A DNA stretch of 64,000 bases, from the NCBI GenBank assembly GCA_000827265.1, contig KN834752.1:248001-312000 (forward strand). Reading direction: 5' to 3'. The notes beneath the pieces were generated by a model. The model had not been told where the DNA came from and made no database searches. It saw nothing but the letters and a program-made list of their open reading frames with translations. Below, piece after piece: positions 1-11,971 of this stretch. The DNA is from Collybiopsis luxurians FD-317 M1. Lineage: Eukaryota > Basidiomycota > Agaricomycetes > Agaricales > Omphalotaceae. Numbering within the stretch: the stretch's first letter is position 1; each line of letters starts with the position of its first letter. The translations under genes were made by a program, and so were the position numbers.

Positions 1-4
1 AAAA

Positions 5-681
5 TTATTGGGTGGGAGGTGGAACATTGGAAACCTCGTTATCTTTTACCGCGTCAGGCAGGTCAACTACTCGTCCGACAACGTTGTACCGTTTCCTGAA
101 GAAAGCAAGTTCATTGAAAGAAAGAAACGCTACAGACGAGAGGGTACTCACAAGAAGAACGTATGCCAGTCATTGAGAGTCTTCATGTCCTTCTCGTCCA
201 ACCCGCTATAATCTGGCACGGCGTGTTCGGTCTTCAAGCTGCTCATACCCAATCCTTTCGACCCATCTTTTCCGGCAAAAATATTGTACGATTTACCGGG
301 ACCATAGACGTCGCTTTTGTGACTAACATCAAAGACGACGCCTCGAGAGAGAAAGCGTTCAGAACTGGAAGTGGCCAGGTATTGGGAGAATTCACCTTTG
401 ATCGACACATAGATCGGTTTTCCTTCCTGACTGCCATCATACTCTTTAAGTTGTTCCAATGTGTAATGGTCATCCTTTGGCGGCGACAGGTCGGTACGAG
501 CAGGCTGCATAATGGATTTTGGTTTCTGTTCAGAGTTGGATGAGGAACTGGAGGTCGGCGAAACCGAAGAAGACGAAGAAGAAGAATTGGTTCTGAGTAG
601 TAGGTATATGAAAGGAACTGCAACTAATACGCCTGTTATCAATCTTGGATCGCTAAGCTTGAGATTCTCAAACAAGGACAT
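5..681 (-). CDS. DAP1: Dap1-like cytochrome b5/heme-steroid-binding membrane protein (MAPR family)
   Basis: Membrane-associated progesterone receptor (MAPR) family proteins bind heme and support cytochrome P450 enzymes such as sterol Erg11, usually at the ER. Two exons are visible: 681-152 and 95-5. The 56-bp intron (96-151) starts GTGAGT and ends CAG, and the joined frame runs to a stop at 5-7. The start is the ATG at 679-681, which opens MSLFENLK; upstream residues in that frame have no ATG. Residues about 12-28 form one N-terminal membrane segment, followed by a Ser-rich linker. The cytochrome b5-like domain follows, with the family signatures YTLEQLKEYDG, PIYVSIKGEF, FDVS, YGPGKSYNIFAGKD and a DWHTFFLKRYNVVG end. 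The product is about 195 aa, normal for the family. Two ACGCGT hexamers lie 84-101 bp upstream of the ATG. The family call is firm; P450 support is inferred from homologues. Confidence 0.93.
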
Positions 682-959
682 CGCAGTATAGTGGCAGGTG
701 ATACGCACTAGGCGCTCAGTCGTAGTTAGGCGCCTCTCACTCAGACTTGCTTCTGTGCACACAGACGCGTTTGTCGACGCGTCACTTGGAGCTGGTTGTT
801 ACGTTGGTCTGCGGCATAATGATCTTACTTACTTGTGTGACAATGTGGATGCAACTACCTGAAATCTAAAATACGAGGTCTATATTAGCATGCAATACAC
901 TACTTTTGATCCATCCGGGGGGGAGGAGTCGTGAGGGAGCCGGGACAGAGTCGCCAGAC
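682..959. promoter_or_regulatory. Dap1 upstream region with two ACGCGT boxes
   Basis: This 278-bp gap separates the Dap1 start from the Suv3 stop. It contains two ACGCGT hexamers at 765-770 and 777-782, identical to the MluI cell-cycle box bound by MBF-type regulators in fungi. No ORF or RNA is recognisable. Function of the boxes is inferred from the motif only. Confidence 0.4.
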
Positions 960-3379
960 TCAGGCGATGATCTTTCCAGCAAGGACTCTTGAGCTGCTCG
1001 TTTCTAGTATTTCTTTCCTTATCCGCTCCGACGCCTTCCTCTTTTTCCTCACCTCCAATCCAGTCGCATACTGGATCTTGTTCATATTGGCAGGTGCAGA
1101 TGCTACGTGTTTTGAATACCTGGTAACACCTTCCAGAGCCCAATGTAACGCTCGTTCCACTCGAGGCTTCCACTCTTCAACAGCTTCCGGTTCATGATAA
1201 GCGACAGGATTGCGAAACGACAGCCAGGCGTAGAGCGACAAAAGTTTATGGAAAAGCTCCAAATCGTACAGAATTTGGGGTGTGGATTTAGGATAGGGTA
1301 ATGTGGCCATATTCTCCTCGACATTTAAGAGATTCTTGACAAAGGGTGTGTTATCGAAGAGAGGTAATAATGGAACAGAAAGATCCTCGGCATAAGCCTT
1401 TAGGAGATTCAATAGGACTGGACGTATACGAACGTCTCGCCATGGGACCGGAGCCATCAGGAGCATTATACGATCTTCCAGTGATATCTTCTCGGACCAT
1501 CTATCAACAAGATCGCCTATTTTATCCATGTTTGGAGAGGTAAATCGATAGAAGGGTTTCGTTTTCGCTACGTATGCATGGACATCATAGATGGCTCGCA
1601 TGGTGGCGGATGGTGGGAGAGCTTGTGCGATGGCACGGGCGCTTGCATAAGTGGGACTCAAGATCGCTGCTTGGAGAGGTTTAAAGGGCGTAGCGAGGGC
1701 CCTTTCGATGAAAGGGAGGTCCTGAGGAAGGAGAGTAGTCGCGAGACCACCTCGGTCTTGTACCATACCGTAGCGGCCAGCCCTGCCAGCAATCTGCTTT
1801 GTCTGAGAGATGGAGAGGGGTCGTTGCACTTCGCCATCATACTTGGAGACAGTCTCAAATACAATTCGTCGGATTTTTCTAAACAGACCATAAGAAATTA
1901 TAAAAACCTATTGAAGAACGACGCGACGTACAGGTTCAGACCCATTCCTATAGCATCACTCCCAACCATAACATCGTATCCGCTGTCAGGATCATTGAAA
2001 AGTGCGGCCTGACCGCTGCGAACTTCTGGTGGGAGCTTGCCATATACAACAGCGCATTTCAGCTTGGTAGCTTTCTCGATGGCCTGCTTCACAAGAAATA
2101 TATTGTTCCGGGAAAATGTGACAACACAGTCTCCTTTCTGTATCTTGCTAAAATCGTTACCAAGACTTTCGCCAATGCCCAAAGGTGTTAGACGTTCATA
2201 TCGATGGATGATCAACTGGTCGCGTGTATCAGCAAGGAGAGCTTGAACGAGGGGGACAGCAGTCTCCTCTCCACAAAGGTGTAGCTCCTTGACATTGAGA
2301 CCTAGGACAGCCGCAGTCCAGGCGAAACCTCGGTCAACGTCTGCAATCATCTGAATCTCGTCAACAACAGCAACGTCGTACTTTTTCACCATGGACAACA
2401 TCTCGACGGTAGCGCTCTCTAAAGTAGCCAGTTCATCGACAATTTTATGTTCTTCCCCGGTTATCAGATTACACGCTCGGGCATACTTGGGATTCCCTCG
2501 GCTACTGACAGCTGGAGTAGCTGTCGCAGGAGTTATGTCCAAAGCGGAATTTGCAGTAGGTGGTGCAGAGACTGGGTCTTCCTCAACACCTGCTGGGATA
2601 ATCTGGCCTAAATTTATCCTTTCCCATATCTCATGTGCGAGAAGGCGCAAGGGACCAGCGTATACACCTGTGGAAGCCGCGGCCAGGGCGCGTAAGGCAT
2701 GGTGTGTCTTCCCGCTGTTCGTAGGACCGACGTGCATGATGACTTTTCTGCGCATACGACGAGCTTCGTAAAACTGGTCCGGTGGGTGGTCTACCCGCGC
2801 AGCCTGGAAGAGTCGCTGTATGGAGAGTAGAGTGGACGACTGTATCACTATCTTTATGTCCTCATTAGTGGGATCTGAGGCCCAGGCATAGAGTATGCTC
2901 GTGTAAACTGTATCCATGTAGGTTCGCGGTAGATCCTCAGGCGTGGAACGAGCGAAACGATCAAGGGAATATTTGTCGAATGCATCACTGCCAGATAATT
3001 TTCCGGCACGGACTTGAGCTACAAAGAGATCCAGAAGAGGTTCTATATCGGTCTCCGGAATACCGAATGATTGCAGTCGAGAACGCAAGATACGAAGTTC
3101 AGACCATTTTCCAACATTTTCCTCGAAATGTTTTATGATTCCGTGGGGATCATTCAGCGAAAGGTGTATTCTGGGGCGTTCGACGACTTTGAACTTCCCC
3201 TTTGATTTTGGCTTCTGAGAGTAATTCGAAGCGAGTGCTTTTTCGTGACGCTTCGAAGCTTGAGCCGACCTGAACCTTTGAGCAGTATATGGCAAAGAGC
3301 TAGACAGCAGCCCTGGAATATGCCGAGAAGAAAATCGAAAGCGAGAGCCCGAGATTAAGACATTGAGCCCAATGAACAT
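960..3379 (-). CDS. SUV3: Mitochondrial ATP-dependent RNA helicase Suv3
   Basis: Suv3 is the DExH/D-box helicase of the mitochondrial RNA degradosome, working with an exoribonuclease on mitochondrial transcripts. Two exons, 3379-1932 and 1878-960, are joined across a 53-bp intron (donor GTACGT, acceptor TAG). The splice restores the family stretch GMGLNLKIRRIVFET. The product is about 788 aa, close to the human length. Visible motifs are Walker A GPTNSGKT, the DEIQMI box, SRNNIF, GSDAIGMGLN and QIAGRAGRYG, followed by the Suv3 C-terminal domain. The start is the first ATG of the frame; the Arg/Ser-rich, acid-poor N-terminus looks like a mitochondrial presequence. The gene is head-to-head with mitochondrial ribosomal protein mS33, 68 bp away. 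Identification is near certain. Confidence 0.96.
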
Positions 3380-3447
3380 GAGAGTATGAAATAAAGAATG
3401 GATTTTGATGGAATCAACAATAACTCCGAAGCTTGTCCCCGACGCCC
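3380..3447. promoter_or_regulatory. 68-bp bidirectional promoter between SUV3 and mS33
   Basis: Only 68 bp lie between the divergent ATGs of two genes for mitochondrial gene expression. Any promoter and both 5' leaders must fit here or overlap the neighbouring coding sequence. No TATA box is obvious. Confidence 0.5.
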
Positions 3448-3831
3448 ATGTCTGCTGTGGCCCCTTCACGCCTTGCCAAATTAACCAAACTACGATGCAG
3501 TATTTTCCAAACTATCTATAATCCAACTGGCATTCGAACCGGGGCTAAATACCTGCGAGCTCGTTTACGTGGTCCAGCCATGATGAGCTACTATCCTCCG
3601 ACGCTGAATATTTCCCGAGTGGCGAAAATGTATCCAGAGCTCGAAATTGAAGATGAGGACGAAATACAGAGGCTGCAGGATATTGAAGACAGGAAACGGC
3701 GGGGAAAGGGTGCCCCGAAAAAGGCGAAAACAAAAGGTGCTCAACACTTTTTCTCTCTCGACCTGCAAACCCTGAATGGCTCTTTTTTTTTTTTTGTAGA
3801 GGATGGAAGGAGAAACCAAAGAAGAAGATGA
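3448..3831 (+). CDS. RSM27: Mitochondrial small-subunit ribosomal protein mS33 (Rsm27)
   Basis: mS33 is a small fungal and animal mitochondrial ribosomal subunit protein. The only ATG before the conserved region is at 3448, opening MSAVAPSRLAKL. The conserved core follows: IFQTIYNPTG, RTGAKYLRARLRGPAMMSYYPP. The tail is charged and Lys/Arg-rich (RKRRGKGAPKK), as in the family. A 63-bp intron at 3737-3799 (GTGCTC to TTGTAG, with a poly-T run before the acceptor) is probable. It is a multiple of three, so reading through it reaches the same stop, but splicing gives the expected basic tail and about 106 aa. The gene shares a 68-bp divergent promoter with SUV3. Confidence 0.9.
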   Translation: MSAVAPSRLAKLTKLRCSIFQTIYNPTGIRTGAKYLRARLRGPAMMSYYPPTLNISRVAKMYPELEIEDEDEIQRLQDIEDRKRRGKGAPKKAKTKGAQHFFSLDLQTLNGSFFFFVEDGRRNQRRR

Positions 3832-4403
3832 TCTACCCTTGGCAATTATCGCGTTCTGTCTTAAAATTTTGGCTGGAGATAATTGTATCCTACGGACGAG
3901 TAATTGCAATACATAGAGAATCAAGCAGACGCCACGGTTTTTCGGATCGCGTGCTTTTCCTTTTCAACTCGATTTCTCTCCTCGGAATATCTCTCATGTA
4001 TCAAGGCTTGAACTTCGACTGCGTAAAGTCCGTCGTCCTACGGATAGACAGTGGTCAATATACCCTACTAACGCCAGTATGGCCTCAAGCGAAATCGGAA
4101 AACCTAGGCCTAAATTGCCAAATTTGATATGCCGGTCCACAGCAAGTTTTTATTGGTTGTTGGAGGCCATCTACTATAGGTACCCGTGTCAGATTCCGTT
4201 GCCCCTACCTCGGAACTATGCTTTCACAGAATCACTTATTCCTTCCTGCTGAACTCCGACGCTGGCTTACCAGCCGGCCAACCTGGAATGCCCCACTCTT
4301 CCCATTTTGCAATAGGCAGACCTGACTTGGATAGATCTATCTCTTTCATATTCGGAATGTCATCTGCTCGACACGACTTAGTAAGGCAACAGGACGATAG
4401 GAT
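3832..4403. other. Intergenic stretch, no gene seen
   Basis: The 572 bp between the mS33 stop and the convergent 3' end of the next gene hold only short ORFs without family resemblance. They probably contain the two 3' untranslated regions. Confidence 0.5.
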
Positions 4404-5307
4404 TTAGCGTTGCTTACTCGGCGAAAGACGCACAAGGCGGATACCAAGAGTGTTTTTACCGTGTTCCTTTAGTCGATAATTTTCGTTAAGCATGGCCGAT
4501 TTCACAAGGTAAGTGGGTGGTAAAAGGCCTTGGTATGTCCCTCGAAATTGGTAATGTTCGGAGAATAACATTGTGACTTTTGGATCTTTTCCGTGGCTAG
4601 TGATGTACTGCTTAAGGTCGGCGAGGTGATTATTGATCAAATGTGGAGGTTCGGCATCATCTTGGATGAATAGCTATGGCGGCAATCCGATGAGCGGAAG
4701 CTGAAAAAGCTGAGTGACGAGCGTACCTTTGGAATCTCTTTCACTTTTTGTTCAATGCCGATGATGAGGTACTGTCTGAATGGTAAGTCCTTACTCAGAT
4801 AGTTTGCTGTAAATATCTACACTGACCAGGACATCTCTGATTTGTTTAACAGATCTAGATCAGCAAGCCAGCAAATGGAACACTGGAAACCAACTGTTTA
4901 AATTCGGCTTGCGGGTCCGGGGAAAAATATGCACCCTCGCCAATCGACGTTCTGGACGCACGAATGGCTGTGAGAGTGCCGAATTTGTCGTAATCTCTGG
5001 CTTTGAACTGCAATATTTCTTTTATCAGCAAATGCATATGGGTACTCGTCTGAGAAGACGGTGAAAGTCTTACTGAGGAAACGTATCTCCATCCAATCAC
5101 AATTTCTCCTGGACGAAGATTCACTTTTTCAAGAATTGCCTGCCATGCCGGGCTGTTGAAGTCGAAGGGCTGCCGACCTACGACTGAGACCGGAGATGCA
5201 TGGACAGTGGCCACCAGCGGCGGAAGTGACCGTATGAAGAAGCAAAGGCAGGAAAAATAAAAGAAGAAACGGACGATTCGAGAAATATTGACACTGCTAC
5301 GAGCCAT
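4404..5307 (-). CDS. Secreted protein of unknown function, weakly ADP-ribosyltransferase-like
   Basis: The protein starts at the ATG at 5305-5307. Its hydrophobic signal sequence (about residues 12-34) ends near a cleavage site after VHA, so the product is probably secreted. Later exons can be followed: about 4789-4727 (encoding PFRQYLIIGIEQKVKEIPK) and 4673-4404, joined by a clear 53-bp intron 4674-4726 (GTACGC to TAG). The border between exon 1, whose frame stops at about 4855, and the middle exon was not resolved. The segments GWRYVS and IGEGAYFSPDP loosely resemble the Arg-containing first strand and the G-x-Y-[FL]-[ST] element of fungal ADP-ribosyltransferase-fold proteins. This is a weak hint and no activity is claimed. 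No cysteine-rich pattern is present. Confidence 0.6.
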
Positions 5308-5704
5308 CGCTGGCGTGAAGTGTAAATAAAAGAAGGCAGGGGTAGTACGAAATATGAAGCTGTGAAGACTTAAATGAGGAATGGGCGCACCAGGCGTATG
5401 AAAAACGAAATCAGAGTAGGATATTCTTTAAATATGAGTGCTTGTACCTGAAAAAAAAAAGATTAAGCAGAAGAAAGTGACGAGCATTTTTTTGGCGACG
5501 CGTTTCAGTGCAGTGCACACGGAAAAACATAACGAGCTCAAAATCAAAGGTCTTTTTGGCTGTACAGCGGAGTTGGGCGCCAAAGTTCCAATATTGACGC
5601 GACTGTAAGCGCTAGAATGATGTCATCTATCTCTCCCCAGTACTATATGACGCGTTAGAGCTAATTCAGCGCGGTTTTCTTTACTTCCACGTCCTCAAGG
5701 CTCA
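5308..5704. promoter_or_regulatory. Divergent intergenic region with two ACGCGT boxes
   Basis: This 397-bp region separates the divergent starts of the secreted protein gene and MCU. It carries ACGCGT at 5498-5503 and 5650-5655, the latter 50 bp before the MCU ATG, plus an A-run near 5451-5460. No gene is visible. Confidence 0.4.
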
Positions 5705-7057
5705 ATGATCTGGACTTGCCTTTCTAGATGCAGGACATACTCTTGTACGAATAGGATACTCTCGTCTCACCTGCTCTCAAATGGACCTCGTTTTATAATA
5801 TCATTTACCCGACCAGTATCTCGCCTCTCTCTGGAGAACAGCAAAGTTGAGCATTCACAGTTTTTGGCTCAGGGATCTTCTCAAAAAAAGTAGGGCGATT
5901 CCATACCCGGCACAACGGATGCTGAGGAAGACGAAATATCTGGAATCGAAGAAGGAGTCGGTCAGTCCGCGCTAACAATTTGCCCCCAAGTGCGACAAAC
6001 TTACAGATACTCTATAGGAAAAATTCTACCTACCTCTTCTCATCTCTTTAAACTTATCCTTCCCTTGAGTCGGAAAAGTCCGGACGGCTCACCAATACCT
6101 ATCGTACTTTTGTTACATCCTTCACAACCATTATCTCACGTCGGTCGATTAATTCTCGCCTCTCTACCCCGACATAGTGGCGAAGGGCCTTCGGTATCTT
6201 TCAGAATCAATGCTTCCTTATCTCGTCAACTTGAATGGTCTGACTCAACAGATATCGGCGACTTTATTCGCAACGCTGCCCGGGCTACCGAATTCAAGAT
6301 TCATATCATACCTGATCCTAATGACTCCGATAGCAAAACGCGCCACGAAGGAGCAGAAAAAGTCATCTCAGTCCGTGTACCGACCTTTGCTGACCGCACA
6401 CGATTCCTACGTCGTCGGCTGGATGCAATTAACGGGCAGCTGGCGAGCATGGAAGAGTTGAAACGTGAATGCGATCGTGAGGCTCGAAGGGGAGCTAGGC
6501 GGATGGCCGTCGGAGGATTTGGATTACTGGTGGTGTATTGGGCAGCCGTGGCGAGACTGACGTTTTGGGATTATGGATGGTTGGTGATTTGATCTTCATC
6601 AAGTAAGAATCACGCGTTGACTGGCTCTAGGGACGTCATGGAGCCCATCACTTATCTTTCAGGTCTTTCTACCGTGATTTGTGGTTATCTCTGGTCTGTG
6701 AATAAAAGCTTGTCAAGCAAAAATCATTAATACTCAAATATAAACAGGTTTTTATACCAAGGACGTGAAGTATCCTATTCTTCAGTACTCGACCGTTCCG
6801 TCTCTGCCCGTAGGGAAGCTCTATACAAACAGCGAGGGCTCGATATCGACAAATGGGTTGAGCTTGGATCCGAGAGGAAACATCTCATGAAGGAAATTGG
6901 TCAAATCAGGGAAGATTACGAGCAACCGCAAGGAGAGAAGGGACATGACAAGGAAGCTGATGATCCTGACGACGAAGATGTCGAGGCTACCGAAGCTAAG
7001 AGCCCAATTCATGAGCCAGAGGAAGAAAGGACAAAGAGTGAACATAAAAGTAGTTGA
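5705..7057 (+). CDS. MCU: Mitochondrial calcium uniporter pore subunit MCU
   Basis: MCU forms the Ca2+-selective pore of the inner mitochondrial membrane. The signature is seen across three exons: one membrane segment (VGGFGLLVVYWAAVARLTFW), then the pore motif WDVMEPIT, the fungal/plant form of WDIMEPVT, then a second membrane segment (LSTVICGYLWFLY). Introns 6580-6630 and 6694-6747 are firm because they restore W-DVMEP and W-FLYQ. A coiled-coil region precedes the pore (RTRFLRRRLDAINGQL). A long acidic matrix tail ends at 7055-7057. The N-terminal exon opens MIWTCLSRCRTYS and has the composition of a mitochondrial presequence. An in-frame TAG at 5891 must be spliced out, best by intron 5816-5893 (GTATCT to TAG), giving about 389 aa. 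No MICU- or EMRE-like gene is seen nearby. Confidence 0.92.
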
Positions 7058-7231
7058 TAGATGCTTCTTTTTACTAATTTAAGGGCAGAATCACCGATTT
7101 GACGACTGGTACACACGTTATAATTTTGTATCGAGGTTCTATTTATGCTATATACCATGTCCCAGGAAACAAAATACCTAGGTACGCGATGATTCCCAAG
7201 TCGCAGAGTTCAAGTAAAACAAATTCAGTGT

Positions 7232-9793
7232 TCACAAAGCGAATACGTATCCTCCTAAGTTGTACCAATCAATTCCACTCCGAAGATATAAGAACACGAA
7301 GTGACGTACCCTATATGCCCTCCGACCCTTGACTCTTCTATCATTCATCAGCGCCAACCGGGACTTCTCCGCCTCTTCCCTCGATAACGTCCCCTCCGAA
7401 ACATACCGCCAAATAATCGCTATTAACTCTGGAGGCAATGCTGTCCCAGTCAGTCTAGCAGAGATCTTTGGAAGAAGGGCTTGTAGGGTCGGTTCATTGA
7501 TCTTGCGCATTTGCATTGGGATTTGAGACGTGGTGAGGACATTCATATTTTGCAGGCCTTTGAAACTGAATCCTTGGTGACTAACATAGGTTTCATTCTG
7601 AATGATGTCGTCCACGAGGAAGAAGCAGAGCTAGAAGGGGTGTAGTGAGTACTGGAGATCCAGAATCGCAAAAACATACTACATACGATTTTACGGGTAG
7701 CTACACGGCTTGCCCCGCCTTCTGCGCTCGAGATATTTTTGACCAATTCCACCTTGTGCTATGAATGATAGAATACACCAATGAATGAACAAAATGATCG
7801 ATGTTTCTGCAGGTCACGCTACATAAATACCTGGAGCCAGTTCGGGAACGAAAGCATCCTTCCAGTGCCATTGCTCGCTCCAGGATGAATATTCGTAGTG
7901 GGGACCGTGCCCATATTGATGAAGAAGGGAATGCTTGAGGTATTCATCGGGATATTTTTACCTTCGTGATCAACTTCAGTCTCCCAGTCACTGGGGTAAT
8001 GGTCTTCATACTCTTCGTCTTCATCGCCTAGATCCTCATCCTCATCGTCGCCGTCCTGATCATCTTTATTCTTGCGAAAAGAAAGTTGAAAGTCCTAGGT
8101 TGGAGTAAGTTCCACCTGATCAGTATCAGAGGAAAATACAACGAACATGATGCATATATTCAGACTCTTCAACATTGGGAAAGTCCTCCGTAGCGTCTCT
8201 AAACTTTCGGAAACTAAGCCCATTATCCTCAATAGCGGGGTCAGTGTCATAATAGTAGATGACAGAAGCGACGATGCGTTCATGAGGCTAAGACAGAGAA
8301 GGTCAGCTTCGTTGAAGCCAAACAGTGGAAGGGTACAACCATTCCCTCCATATGCCATGATCCTGCGTATTCCCGACCAGGAGCCAAGGTATAATTGGCT
8401 GCCTAAAATTTCTCGAGTCATCGGCTCGTTGTACACCATGGGAAAAGAGAAAGCGCACCTTTACAATGACCTTCAATTCTTCTCCTTTGTATTCCTCCGA
8501 AGCGACCAGTTCATCCCCAAGGCCATAGAAACTTTCTTTAATGCTGTCCTCTTTCTCGATCTCCGTTTGAATTTTCTCCTTTTCCTTTCGTTCCTCAAGT
8601 TTCTGCGCGTCCCATTTATTCCAATTCTTGTCCAGAAATTCATTCCACATATCTCTCGTGAGTGATCCTTCGTTATCAGATGCAAACCCTTGGCGTTCCT
8701 GCCATCTCCCCACTTTACAACGTTAGTTTTTCAAAAGTCCAACTCACGAGACAACTAGCGTACCGGACGAGGAATGTTGTGGCGAATACGTCTCGCTCAA
8801 CTCCTTTGTTTTCTCAAAGTGAGGCAAGGCAAGCAAAAACATCTTTTCTAAAACCCTAAACAGACTGGGAAATTCTCCTCGAGTGCCCAAGCCGTTGATG
8901 TAGGAATCAATATGGACGTCTGTTCCGTCTGGGGAAACTTTGAATACGGAAGGGATCCATGCGAAGCGGGAAGACATTTCTTGGGTGTAAAGGTTGGTAA
9001 TTTCGGTGTGGAACTTGCCATCGGAGCCAATGGGAGGAAGTTTGATGTCCGGAGAGGATGTAGGAGTTGATCCGGCAACATAGGGATCTGCATGGAGGAC
9101 GCGTTAATCATTGTATAGACCGAGAAGCTGTCTGGGCGCACATAAGGAGGGGTGGATCAAGTCTTGCACCTAAGGGAATGCGTCTCGGCATTGATACATG
9201 AAGCATGATGAAAAGATTGTACCTTGCCGAACGACCCTGGATGAAAGTCTCGGGGTTCTTTGGCCGCTAAAGCATTCAACTCGTGTAACAACTAGTTGGA
9301 TGGGTCAGGGAGTCAACAGTAGCATGAGCACTATCCTTACTTCTTGGTGAACGGACTCCGGAACTAGGTTATCAGAAACAAGGACACCTAGGCCAGTTTC
9401 CTTCAATTCAGGCTCTCTGATACCATATTTCGAACCCCTGGCATATTTCAAGGCCTTTCTCATGTCAGAGTCGATTTCGGCGACATGAGACGCGTGGTTC
9501 AGGTCAGATTCCAGGGAAATGTCGCGGTCAAGTTTACGAGTGGTCAGAACTGAGCGACGCAGTTCACTGGAAGCGAGGATCGGTATCAAACAATAACGAC
9601 TTTTTGGAAGAAGATGGTACCTGACTGCTTCCAGAGCCTCGCCTTCCAACTTTTGCGAGCCGAATTTGGAAAGCTCAGCCTCGATGGTCCATTTGAGAGC
9701 GAGATTTTCGTCAAAAATCTTGGATTGCCAGTCCTTTTTCTCGCGTACTGCGATGCAGAACTGGTTTAAATCAGAGTCGGTGATATTTCGCAT
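7232..9793 (-). CDS. DUF4246 family protein (putative 2OG/Fe-type fold, fungal)
   Basis: The spliced fragments match the fungal DUF4246 family along its length. They include an N-terminal DKPDW-like segment (here KKDWQSKIFDENLALKW), ARGSKYGI, a VPESVHQELLHELNAL region and DLIHPSLY. Then follow SSRFAWIPSVF, HIDSYINGL, EYAGSWHMEGM, ERIVASVIYYYDTDP, LSFR and the C-terminal LPPELIAIIWRYVSEGTLSREEAE. At least eight short introns are implied; one is clear where WHMEGM joins PHERIVASVIYYYD. The WHxEG...YYYD core is the part proposed to adopt a dioxygenase-like fold; no enzyme activity has been shown that I can name. The start is the ATG at 9791-9793. The 3' end is uncertain: the frame stops at 7232, but a GTACGT donor just before could add a last exon. 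Confidence 0.82.
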
Positions 9794-9960
9794 CGTCGTG
9801 GAATGAAATCAAGATGATTGTCAGGGGCTGTCATTGGCGTTGATATTGACGAGCTCAAGGAGTTTGGCGCCGAAAGTCGGACCGCTCAGTGCATGTCGTT
9901 CGACCCTTTTTCCACTTCGCTCATCTTTGCTTATTCTGCTGTGCTGGCCAACCCCTTCAA

Positions 9961-11781
9961 ATGTCTTCTAATAAAACAAACGATCGTCTCCAGAAAATTC
10001 TCTTGGAATTAGCTACTCAGCCAGGAAACGGTAAGTTTCTTTTGACCATCATTTGCACTAAACGTTAATCCTAACGCCCAAAAGATGTATGCGCCGATTG
10101 CAAGTCTAGGGTGCCACGATGGGCTTCACATAACCTTGGAATATTCATCTGGTAATCATATAAACGTATAAATTCGAAGAGATCTGCTGTACTCAAAAGT
10201 CTTACCAGTGTCAATTGCGCCTCAATACATCGTAAGATTGGCACTCATATCACAAAAGTGTAGGCTCTTGAGACTGAATAACCCTCACCAAAACTAAGTC
10301 CAATTGCTTTTAGGAAAAGCTTGACAATGGATTCCTGGACAAAGGAGCAGGTCGAGGTGCGTCTTTACAGATTGATCAGCACGGCTTCGGGGTCATATTG
10401 CCTCTGCAGAGAATGAAAGAAATGGGTAATCTCAACTCGAACGCCATCTACAACCCAAATGAACTCCGGCATCCTCCCCCTCCTATGCTCACTGAGGATG
10501 AGAGGGACAGCGAACTTGAAAAATACATCCGAGGTACGTACTATCATACCTCTTGCAGGAATGAATGCTCATTCATTTTGTGTAGCCAAATACGAATACA
10601 AGAGATTTTTTGACAAACACGCTCTAGTGGCATCCAAACTAGGTCCTTCGCGGTCATCGTCCATCTTGCCACCTCGAACTAGCAGCAACCCTACGTCCCC
10701 CGCGTCGTCACGTCCCCCTGCCATCCCTTCCTCGTCATCATCTCCTAACTCGGCCTCGATTACTCAGACACGTTCGGTCTCTCAACCTGTGCTATCCTCC
10801 CTACCTTCTGCCGCGTCACAACCCGCAATTCAGCCCCAGCCGAAAACACAGACGCCACTCCCGCCCTCTTCTTCCCCGTCTAATCAGAAAGGTGGTGTCT
10901 GGAATGATCTCCTTGCTTTGCAATCGCCATCTGCCAATTCGTCTCTTCCATTACAGTATCAACAATTCCAAACTTCTGCCGGACTGGGATCATCTACTAA
11001 CCCGTTCAGTAATATGACTGGCATGAACAGTGCTGGTTTCGCTCCCACCTCTACTGGATTGCCTAGTATGATCGGAACGGGTATGGGGACAGGTCCGAAT
11101 GGCCTGACCATCAACCTCGGGCCTACGCCAACAATGGGGATGGGATTAGGTGCAGGATACAACTCACCCATGTCATTCTCTGCTGGAATGGCGCCAAACC
11201 CTACAGGGACGAACCCTTTCCAACAGCAGTTTTTGCCTAACAATCCTTTCGCTCAACAGCAGCCTGCATCTGCAGGGTTCCCTGCCTCTGCTTCGATGCT
11301 GCCCTCTGCCGGAAGTGCTATAAATGGTCTCCCGGCTGGTTTGTCGACGCCTTTTATGGCTCAGCAACAGTCCCCTGCACCATCATTCTACCCATCCCAG
11401 GCGTCGCCTATGATACCGCAGAGCCAGATGCAGCTGCAGTCACCGGCGCCGATGTTTTCCCCTGTTCCGCAGAACCCTAGTCAGCTTGGTTACGGTGGTG
11501 GGATGCAAATGCAGGGCGGGCACAGTCCTCAGCCGCAAATGTCAACGACACCGCAGCTGACAATGTCAACCACTCCTCAATTTGTGTCTTCGCCTTCGCC
11601 GCATTTGCAGATGAGTGCGGGTACGATGGGAATGGGAATGAGAATGAATGGGATGAATGGTGGTCAGCAGCAGATGCAGATGCCCATGCAGCAGCCGCAA
11701 ATGGGTCCGGGTTCGGCGGGACTTTGGGGTCAACAGCAGCAGCAGCCGGCAATGTTTGGACAGCAATGGGGTGGGATGTAA
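9961..11781 (+). CDS. ArfGAP protein, Gts1/Ucp3-like, with Gln/Pro/Met-rich tail
   Basis: The N-terminus is an ArfGAP zinc finger that stimulates GTP hydrolysis on Arf GTPases in vesicle traffic. It shows CADC, WASHNLGIFICVNC, the catalytic-type R in SIHRKIGTHITKVKSL, MDSWTKEQV and MGNLNSN. Six exons join in frame: 9961-10030, 10085-10151, 10209-10259, 10314-10356, 10410-10533 and 10586-11781, giving about 516 aa. The KSLTMDSW and YNPNELRHP motifs fit the Gts1/Ucp3 subgroup better than Gcs1 or Glo3. The last 380 residues are low-complexity, rich in Ser, Pro, Gln, Met and Gly, with NPF repeats (STNPFSN, GTNPFQQ, NNPFAQQ). NPF motifs bind EH domains, so endocytic partners are likely. The gene diverges from the DUF4246 gene, 167 bp apart. 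Confidence 0.92.
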
Positions 11782-11971
11782 ATTGACAGCATTGAGATGA
11801 TACCTTTCTCCGTTCTTCTTGGATTTTAGGACTTGGTTTCGCATGCATTGGTTTCTGGTAACGTTTTTTGGATTTATTTTTGCTTTCAACTTTTTCCCCC
11901 TTTTTTTTACTTTACCTGACAGGAACATTATTATACAAAGTTTAACATGTTAATGGACAGTGAAGAATATA

